A DNA stretch of 5,637 nt from Candidatus Izemoplasma sp. (GTDB taxonomy: Bacteria; Bacillota_I; Bacilli_A; Izemoplasmatales; Izemoplasmataceae). The position numbers were made by a program, and so were the translations under genes. The stretch is from NCBI GenBank assembly GCA_007132145.1, contig SLPE01000076.1, forward strand, positions 1 through 5,637, read 5' to 3'. Shown piece by piece: positions 1 through 4,764 of the stretch (position 1 is its first letter; the number at the start of each line of letters is the position of its first letter). The notes under the pieces are model-generated. The model worked only from the letters and a program-made list of their open reading frames with translations, did no database searches and was not told the origin of the DNA.

Positions 1-1541
1 ATGTGCGCACGCGGCAAAACATGAACCACTCCTGCGCTAAAATCCCATCCCAACATGTCGAGCGCCGCCTTCCACCCCGCACGTTCGTCTCCATGGATGC
101 CGGCGACGATGAACACCGTCGGTCCCGGAATACCCGTATCCAAGTGATAGAGCACCGTTTCTTCGGGAGTCCCTTCACGTAAGCGGGTCTCACTCACCGG
201 ATGGGAGAGTGTGCGGCTGAAGACCGGTTCCGTCATGACGATGCGATTCGCCCATCCGTTCGGACTCACAGTCTTTGCCGACCATTCGAAACGTATCCAT
301 TCGATGCCGGAAATGTCGAGCATGTACTGATGGGCGTCCTCTCCGTGGTTCAATGTGGCTTCAAAGAGAATGTCGCCATCGCCCGTAATGACGAAATCCA
401 GAGGATAGGACGTATTCGAGTTTTCATCCGATATGCCGACCCATCCCCGCACGGATTCGAAATGGAAGTACGAAACATCGAATTGCATGAACTGTGTCCG
501 GCTATCGAGCGCACTGTGCGAGACATCATAGAACCTGTACGGCTCGAAAGTTTCTCCGTTGACGCTACGACCCGTATAATCGTCTTTCCAACGCTGCGGA
601 TTGGCAAAATCGACCAACCAGCCGCTTTCGTGATTGTCCGGCCCCGGATGGGGCAAGGCGAGCAGACTCGTGTGAATCGTGCTTGCTTCGATCCATCGCT
701 GCTCGAACGCTTCTTCAAGCGAGAGGAACACGTCGTAATCGACAAGGTCTTCAAGGTCGCCACCGAGCGCTTCAAGCTCCGTGAGCTTATCACGAATCAA
801 GCGAAAAGCGGATGCATCTTCCACATCCGGAATTTCTGGCAATGCGGCGATCAAGACGTCGATTTCTTCAAGTAACGTCGCAATGCGAATTTCATCATTG
901 TCGGCATTGTCCAAAACATTGTAGTCGAAAACATGATCATGATGCAATCGCCAAGCCCCGTCGTAGCGGATGAGAAGACCGACGATCTCGACGAAACTGT
1001 CGGTGTCGTCGTCAAAGCGGGACATGTCGGTCCATGGGGAAAAATCGAGTCTCGCCGTGTCCGTCGAAAGATAGTGTCCGGAAGGATCTTCGCGTAGCGT
1101 CGCACTCACGCGAACCAGCGCATACCAGTTCCCGGCATCCGTCGATGCTGACAGCTCAGCGATAGCTCCTAGCGACAATTCTTCCGCAAGCGGCGCTTCG
1201 AGAAGAACCTCGTCCAGCCGTATGCGGGAGTCCCGCAGTTCGGGTCGCTGATTCGTGATGTGCAAGCGTCCGGCGATCAAATACGTCTTACCGACGACCA
1301 CCGTTTCGTCGCTACGCACGTAGATGAAACGGTCGCTCGCATCTGCGACATAGAACCCTTCCCCATCGATCGCATAGACGACGCCCCGGATGTGTACTTT
1401 CTCTCCCGAGGCGACATCGTCGAAGACCCGGGAGAGAAGCATGGTCTCTACCGTTTCATCTTCGGTTCGTGATGGTGCTTGTTCACACGAAGAAACCCAT
1501 AAGAAAACAAGAAAAAGCATGAGCAATACCGTTTTTTTCAA
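1..1541 (-). CDS. Secreted multidomain lipoprotein with C-terminal M14/AstE-AspA-type zinc hydrolase domain (3' end cut by window)
   Basis: The reading frame is open from 1541 to the window edge (513 complete codons). I chose the TTG at 1541 because GGAGG (1551-1555) lies 9 nt upstream of it but only 3 nt from the ATG at 1547. Residues 1-18 form a lipoprotein signal peptide with lipobox VSSC; the lipidated Cys is residue 19. Rough domain order: OB-fold-like beta domain 46-112 (GEKVHIRGVVYAIDGEGFYV pattern), a second OB-like domain about 120-208, a helical linker about 212-285 of the type common in surface proteins, an NPCBM-like carbohydrate-binding beta domain about 308-444, then an M14-type domain from about 471. 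That domain shows VFIVAGIHGDERAG, with zinc ligands H483 and E486, followed by VLPRAH, close to the family's usual VLPRAN. The second zinc His and catalytic Glu would lie beyond the edge. The protein is rich in Asp/Glu. Inference: an extracellular, membrane-tethered amidohydrolase or carboxypeptidase, possibly acting on a cell-surface polymer. Domain names rest on pattern recognition; the substrate is unknown. Confidence -1.
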   Translation of the reverse strand, partial: MKKTVLLMLFLVFLWVSSCEQAPSRTEDETVETMLLSRVFDDVASGEKVHIRGVVYAIDGEGFYVADASDRFIYVRSDETVVVGKTYLIAGRLHITNQRPELRDSRIRLDEVLLEAPLAEELSLGAIAELSASTDAGNWYALVRVSATLREDPSGHYLSTDTARLDFSPWTDMSRFDDDTDSFVEIVGLLIRYDGAWRLHHDHVFDYNVLDNADNDEIRIATLLEEIDVLIAALPEIPDVEDASAFRLIRDKLTELEALGGDLEDLVDYDVFLSLEEAFEQRWIEASTIHTSLLALPHPGPDNHESGWLVDFANPQRWKDDYTGRSVNGETFEPYRFYDVSHSALDSRTQFMQFDVSYFHFESVRGWVGISDENSNTSYPLDFVITGDGDILFEATLNHGEDAHQYMLDISGIEWIRFEWSAKTVSPNGWANRIVMTEPVFSRTLSHPVSETRLREGTPEETVLYHLDTGIPGPTVFIVAGIHGDERAGWKAALDMLGWDFSAGVVHVLPRAH

Positions 1542-1704
1542 GACCATTCGCCTCCACCCGGACGGTTTCACCGGCAATCTTCATTTCATCTAGTATTGTA
1601 TCATATCGGGACTCCATTCGCATTTGTGACGCCCACACGGCGACGCATGCAATAATTGTCAGGAGAAGACATGTGTGTATGTAAGCGTTTTCTGAATCCG
1701 TCAT
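1483..1704 (-). CDS. Small single-pass membrane protein, 73 aa, function unknown
   Basis: I do not recognise a family. The product has a short polar N-terminus (MTDSENAY), one hydrophobic segment at about residues 9-26 (TCLLLTIIACVAVWA), then a charged, probably helical stretch (about 28-56) and a hydrophobic tail. It is the first gene after the divergent promoter region. It overlaps the following lipoprotein gene by 59 nt in another frame, and that gene's ribosome site lies inside it. Its own upstream sequence (GGGAAGCAGG, about 4 nt before ATG) is only a weak ribosome site. The last 20 or so residues come from DNA that also encodes the lipoprotein signal peptide, so their hydrophobicity may be incidental. 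Inference: a small membrane accessory protein co-transcribed with the lipoprotein. The membrane segment and position favour a real gene, but it could be chance. Confidence -1.
   Translation of the reverse strand: MTDSENAYIHTCLLLTIIACVAVWASQMRMESRYDTILDEMKIAGETVRVEANGLEKNGIAHAFSCFLMGFFV
1551..1555 (-). promoter_or_regulatory. Ribosome binding site of the lipoprotein gene (decides TTG start)
   Basis: On the minus strand GGAGG is followed by 9 nt and then TTG (1541-1539). The nearby in-frame ATG at 1547 has only a 3-nt spacer, so initiation at TTG is more likely. The site lies inside the 3' part of the upstream 73-codon gene, so the two genes could be translationally coupled. Confidence -1.
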
Positions 1705-1727
1705 CGTGCCTGCTTCCCGAAAATTCG

Positions 1728-1739
1728 AGAAAATTTTCT
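1728..1739. promoter_or_regulatory. Perfect 12-bp palindrome AGAAAATTTTCT, possible operator
   Basis: AGAAAATTTTCT is its own reverse complement. It lies just upstream of the -35 element of the rightward promoter and in the expected 5' untranslated region of the leftward genes. A further GAAAATT occurs at 1719-1725, and TTTTCTGAAT occurs twice (1688-1697 and 1734-1743). It could be a regulator site affecting both directions, but AT-rich palindromes of this size also arise by chance. Confidence -1.
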
Positions 1740-1746
1740 GAATGCC

Positions 1747-1775
1747 TTCACAACGACATTCTTATATTGTATAAT
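1747..1775 (+). promoter_or_regulatory. Sigma-70/SigA-type promoter for the rightward PGA operon
   Basis: The -35 element TTCACA (1747-1752) matches TTGACA at 5 of 6 positions. The spacer is 17 nt and the -10 element TATAAT (1770-1775) is perfect. The predicted start site is about 1782, which gives a 5' leader of roughly 167 nt before the ATG at 1949. It is the best promoter match in the intergenic region and is correctly placed to drive the four-gene operon. Confidence -1.
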
Positions 1776-1796
1776 ACGACTTGTTATGACTGTCCA
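1768..1796 (-). promoter_or_regulatory. Candidate leftward promoter overlapping the rightward -10
   Basis: On the minus strand TGGACA (1796-1791, 5 of 6 to TTGACA) is followed by 17 nt and TATACA (1773-1768). An alternative -10, TACAAT (1771-1766), would leave a 19-nt spacer. It would serve the 73-aa protein and lipoprotein genes. Its core overlaps the rightward -10, so polymerase binding in the two directions should be mutually exclusive if both are real. The -10 match is moderate, so this is less certain than the rightward promoter. Confidence -1.
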
Positions 1797-1803
1797 TCAC
1801 TTG

Positions 1804-1819
1804 ATGTAAAGGGTTACAT
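1804..1819. promoter_or_regulatory. cre-like inverted repeat (ATGTAA-AGGG-TTACAT)
   Basis: A perfect 6-bp inverted repeat with a 4-nt centre. The inner 14 bases, TGTAAAGGGTTACA (1805-1818), fit the CcpA catabolite-response consensus TGWNANCGNTNWCA except for the central C, which is G here. It lies about 23-38 nt downstream of the predicted rightward start site, a position where a LacI-family protein would act as a repressing roadblock. Inference: carbon-source or other LacI-family control of the operon. CcpA itself cannot be shown from this window, and the RNA could instead form a small hairpin. Confidence -1.
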
Positions 1820-1877
1820 GGTTCAACTAACAATCGCCATTTTACCATATTGTTTGTTGTCGAACAGTCGGCGTCGG

Positions 1878-1908
1878 GTCCGCGTCCGTACCTAGGGACG
1901 TCCAGGAC
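1878..1908 (+). promoter_or_regulatory. Leader hairpin upstream of the first operon gene
   Basis: GTCC (1878-1881) can pair with GGAC (1905-1908). GCGTCC (1882-1887) can pair with GGACGT (1896-1901, including one G-U pair). The inner loop is 8 nt and there is a 3-nt bulge at 1902-1904. No U-run follows, so it is not an intrinsic terminator. It ends 23 nt before the ribosome site of the permease gene and could modulate translation or mRNA stability. No known riboswitch class is recognised. Confidence -1.
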
Positions 1909-1948
1909 ATAAACCATAGACAGAACGTGTTGAGGAGAAAACGACATT

Positions 1949-3250
1949 ATGGACATTGAACTTCTGCATCTCATCGTCATCCTAGGAATCTTTTTGATTG
2001 GAGCGGCCTATTTCAAAATACCCATCGGCGTGGCCATGATGCTATCCGCATTTGGCGGCATTTTCATATACAGCGCCATTTCCGCACCCGATCAATTCTT
2101 GCAAATCCCGCGACACCTCGTCGACGGGTCGTTCGCCTACATCGAACCGATGCTTACGATCGTCGCGGCGATGATTTTCATGCGCTTTTTCGCAGATTCG
2201 GGAGCGCTCGAATCGTTCACGGTGCTCGCCGTGGAAAAACTCTACCGCGTTCCGACCGTACTGCTCATCATCTTCATGATCATCATCATGTTCCCGGCGA
2301 TGATCACCGGGTCGTCGGTCACGTCGATCGTCAGTGCGGGGGCGCTCGTGGCGCCGACCCTCTTGGCACTCGGCATTCCCAAGACGAAGACGGCGGGAAT
2401 CGTCGTCTGCGGTTCGATCTTCGGGATGATCGCCCCGCCAATCAATCTGCCCGTCATGATCATCGCCGATACCGTCGACATGCCTTACACAGGATTCACC
2501 TTGCCCTTGCTTATCTTGACGGTCCCGCTCGCGATTTTCTGCGTCTTGTTCCTCGGGCGTAGATACGTCGGTAAAATCGACATCGAAGACGTGAAGAAAA
2601 AGATTCCTATGGCGATCAAGGACGAAGTCAACACCTTCGTGTACATCCCGATCCTCGTCTTGATCGTCTTGTTGGTCATCGTCAACGTCTTCCCCACATG
2701 GCTCCCGCCGATCGGACTGCCTCTCGTCTTCTTGATTCCCGCCTTGATTCAGGCTTTTCTCGGTCGCAAGTTCAACATCGTCACGTCGGCGAGAAACGGT
2801 GTCCGTACAGCTTTACCGGTCATGGCGGTCCTTGTCGGAATCGGCATGTTCATCCAGGCGATGACGTTGACGGGCGTACGCGGCTATATCGTCTACAACA
2901 TCCTCGCACTCGGACAAGTCACATGGGGTCAGCACCCGATTCTCCTCTATCTAGGATCGTTGACGCTCATTCCCGCCGTCGGTGCCTTCTCTCCGCTCGG
3001 CTCGGCTTCCGTGTTCGGCGGCCCCTATGTCCTCGTCCTTCTCTTTCTCAACGAAATCGTCGTCGCGGCCGCCTTGTCGATGTTCACAGGTGTCGGAGAC
3101 TTCATTCCGCCTTCCGTCGTCGCGCTCCATTCGACGCACATCGTCGAACTCGACGGCTACGGCAAGATCCTCAAGACATTGATCGTCCCGATCGCCGTCA
3201 CGATTGTCGTCACCCTCGCCTACATGATCCTGATGGGGATGTATTGGTGA
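1949..3250 (+). CDS. DctM-like (TRAP large permease / ion transporter superfamily) membrane protein, 433 aa
   Basis: A highly hydrophobic protein with about ten to twelve membrane segments, close to the usual DctM length (about 425-430). DctM-type motifs are visible: GSSVTS at 121-126, then an IPKTKTAGIV helix entry and IAPPIN at 161-166, and in the C-terminal half GVGDFIPPS at 381-389, reflecting the family's repeated inverted halves with a small-residue motif followed by a Pro-Pro loop. A charged loop (about 204-226) separates the halves and is probably cytoplasmic. GAGGAG (1932-1937) precedes the ATG by 11 nt. Canonical TRAP systems also need DctP (periplasmic binding) and DctQ (about 160 aa, four helices); neither is present here. 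Being first in an operon with PgsB suggests a role in PGA precursor or product transport, or a structural stand-in for the PgsC/CapC membrane subunit; this is inference. The superfamily assignment is fairly secure, the substrate unknown. Confidence -1.
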   Translation: MDIELLHLIVILGIFLIGAAYFKIPIGVAMMLSAFGGIFIYSAISAPDQFLQIPRHLVDGSFAYIEPMLTIVAAMIFMRFFADSGALESFTVLAVEKLYRVPTVLLIIFMIIIMFPAMITGSSVTSIVSAGALVAPTLLALGIPKTKTAGIVVCGSIFGMIAPPINLPVMIIADTVDMPYTGFTLPLLILTVPLAIFCVLFLGRRYVGKIDIEDVKKKIPMAIKDEVNTFVYIPILVLIVLLVIVNVFPTWLPPIGLPLVFLIPALIQAFLGRKFNIVTSARNGVRTALPVMAVLVGIGMFIQAMTLTGVRGYIVYNILALGQVTWGQHPILLYLGSLTLIPAVGAFSPLGSASVFGGPYVLVLLFLNEIVVAAALSMFTGVGDFIPPSVVALHSTHIVELDGYGKILKTLIVPIAVTIVVTLAYMILMGMYW

Positions 3251-3279
3251 TGGCCACAACTTCAAATAAGATAACCGAC

Positions 3280-3286
3280 AGGAGAG
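3280..3286 (+). promoter_or_regulatory. Ribosome binding site of the 52-aa membrane protein gene
   Basis: AGGAGAG lies 7 nt before the ATG at 3294 and 13 nt before the in-frame ATG at 3300. It supports the first ATG and supports this short frame being translated. It is the clearest ribosome site inside the operon. Confidence -1.
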
Positions 3287-3293
3287 ATGACGC

Positions 3294-3452
3294 ATGATCA
3301 TGCACATTTTGACGCCGCTCTACCAGATCATCACTTTCTTGTTTCTGATTCTCATCGTCTGGAACTTGTTCAAAGTCGAAAGCAAGGGTGAAAAAGCGAT
3401 GGCCGCGATGGTGATCGCGACCTTCATCCTGCGGGCTTTGTTGGTGAAATGA
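3294..3452 (+). CDS. 52-aa hydrophobic membrane microprotein, function unknown
   Basis: The product has a hydrophobic segment at about residues 4-25 (HILTPLYQIITFLFLILIVW), a charged turn KVESKGEK (27-34), and a second hydrophobic segment at about 35-51. This is a two-pass hairpin with a probable cytoplasmic charged loop. It has a strong ribosome site and fits snugly between neighbours: 43 nt after the permease stop and 1 nt before the next ATG. It is far too short for a DctQ subunit. PGA operons in Bacillus carry a similarly tiny membrane protein, PgsE/CapE (about 50 aa), but I see no convincing sequence similarity and the gene order differs. Inference: a small accessory subunit of the DctM-like protein or of the PGA synthase complex. 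Confidence -1.
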   Translation: MIMHILTPLYQIITFLFLILIVWNLFKVESKGEKAMAAMVIATFILRALLVK

Positions 3453-3453
3453 C

Positions 3454-4752
3454 ATGAAAAAGATGATGAACGGAATCAAAAAGGGATTTTCCAAATTCAT
3501 CGATGGCATCAAGACGCGTTGGCAAAACGCCGATTTTTCGCCGAAAGCGTTCAAGACTTCCGTCTTGAAACACAAATTGAGTCTGTTCTACTTGTTTTTG
3601 AGCCTTGCGGTGACGCTCGTCACCGGCATCCAGTATCACCGCTTCCGCCACACCGATCCCGTCTTCGTCACCGGTCCCGGCGTCGTCGACATCCAACGAC
3701 TCAGCGATTACTACGAACCGCTCGAAGGGACGTACGGCGATGCCGACATCTATGTGCTCGGTACACAGAATCCCGATGAGCCGAGCATCCTTGTTCTCGG
3801 CGGCGTCCATCCGAACGAACCCGCTTCACAAGTGGCTGCGGTCGTGCTGATGGAAAATCTCATCGTCGAGCACGGGACCGTCTACATCATTCTCGAAACG
3901 AACCGCAGCGCGTTTTCACTGTCGCATCCGCAAGAAGCGACACCCGAATGGTATTCGATAGAGACCCCCTTCGGCGAACGTCGCTTCAAGTACGGATCCA
4001 GAGGGACGAATCCGGTCGACCAATGGCCGGTTCCCGAAGTCTACATCCATCAATCGGGGCAGACGCTCTCCGGGGTCGACACCCGCAATCTCAACCGGGC
4101 GTTCCCGGGCACGGAAAACGGCACCTACACGGAGCTCGTCGCCCATGCGATCGCCGAGTTCGTCCGTCAAAAGGACATCATCATCACCTTGGACCTCCAT
4201 GAAGCCTCTCCCGAGTACGCCGTGAACAACGCGCTCATCTATCATGAAAAAGTCCGTGCGACCGGTCTCGCTTCACGCACTTATCTCAATCTCGAGCTTT
4301 TCTGGGGCATATGGGACGACCGCTTCGCACCGATCAAACTGGAGATCTCTCCGCGCAACCTTCGCGGTCTGACACACCGCGAACTCGGAGACTATACGAA
4401 TACCCTGCCTTTTCTCGCTGAAACGTCGAACGCTTCGCAAGGCCGCATCCGCGGAGCGATGAGCGAATCGTTGATTGTCGACGGTTACGACAAGTTCTAC
4501 GAACGCGCGACGGCGCTCGGCATCCTCGAAGTCGACCATTCGGAAGCCGTGCCGCTCGATGAGCGCGTCGCCCGTCATATCCAGACGTTCAAGGAACTGA
4601 TCAACGCCTACAACAGTCTCCAAGGCACATGGACCGGCGACCTCGAATACTACAGCCGCGGTCTCTTCGATATCGAGTACAACGACTTGAATTTCACCAC
4701 CGTCTACGACAGAGGCATCGGCGCTTTCCTCCTCGACCCGGAGGATTCGTGA
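3454..4752 (+). CDS. Membrane-anchored M14-type zinc hydrolase (succinylglutamate desuccinylase/aspartoacylase-like), 432 aa
   Basis: Residues 1-41 are Lys-rich, and one transmembrane segment follows at about 42-60 (LSLFYLFLSLAVTLVTG). By the positive-inside rule the catalytic part probably faces outward. The zinc hydrolase domain runs from about 97 to 330. It has LGGVHPNEPAS with zinc ligands H119 and E122, NLNRAFPG (212-219, the substrate-binding Asn-Arg-Phe-Pro-Gly signature of the AstE/AspA and M14 group), LDLHEAS with the third zinc ligand H249, and FLAETSN with E323 as the likely catalytic Glu. All key residues are present, so it should be active. The C-terminal region of about 100 residues is unassigned. 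The start follows the previous stop by 1 nt, with GGTGA 7 nt before the ATG, suggesting coupled translation. Known PGA hydrolases such as phage PghP are zinc enzymes with an M14-like fold. With PgsB next in the operon, cleavage, release or length control of PGA is a reasonable inference. Confidence -1.
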   Translation: MKKMMNGIKKGFSKFIDGIKTRWQNADFSPKAFKTSVLKHKLSLFYLFLSLAVTLVTGIQYHRFRHTDPVFVTGPGVVDIQRLSDYYEPLEGTYGDADIYVLGTQNPDEPSILVLGGVHPNEPASQVAAVVLMENLIVEHGTVYIILETNRSAFSLSHPQEATPEWYSIETPFGERRFKYGSRGTNPVDQWPVPEVYIHQSGQTLSGVDTRNLNRAFPGTENGTYTELVAHAIAEFVRQKDIIITLDLHEASPEYAVNNALIYHEKVRATGLASRTYLNLELFWGIWDDRFAPIKLEISPRNLRGLTHRELGDYTNTLPFLAETSNASQGRIRGAMSESLIVDGYDKFYERATALGILEVDHSEAVPLDERVARHIQTFKELINAYNSLQGTWTGDLEYYSRGLFDIEYNDLNFTTVYDRGIGAFLLDPEDS

Positions 4753-4764
4753 GCGACCGCGACC

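Noticed and set aside
201..875. 224-codon open frame on the plus strand
   Set aside because: It is antisense to the well-supported lipoprotein gene, has no recognisable domain, and its composition looks like a shadow frame; the minus-strand frame is open for over 1.5 kb and encodes clear motifs.
1705..1948. Search for a terminator, tRNA, known riboswitch or mobile-element ends in the intergenic region
   Set aside because: No GC-rich stem followed by a T-run, no cloverleaf, no recognised riboswitch core and no terminal inverted repeats with target duplication were found; only promoters and small palindromes can be supported.
2266..2290. Run of CAT/ATC/ATG-like triplets resembling a short repeat
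   Set aside because: It encodes an Ile/Met/Phe-rich membrane helix of the permease; a codon-level coincidence, not a repeat element.
3249..3296. 15-codon frame starting at the ATG that overlaps the permease stop (TGATG)
   Set aside because: It is very short, has no domain, and ends at the start of the 52-aa gene. At most it aids translational coupling.
2698..3297. 199-codon open frame on the plus strand
   Set aside because: It overlaps the DctM-like gene in another frame and is an Arg/His/Ser-rich low-complexity translation typical of a shadow frame; no motif seen.
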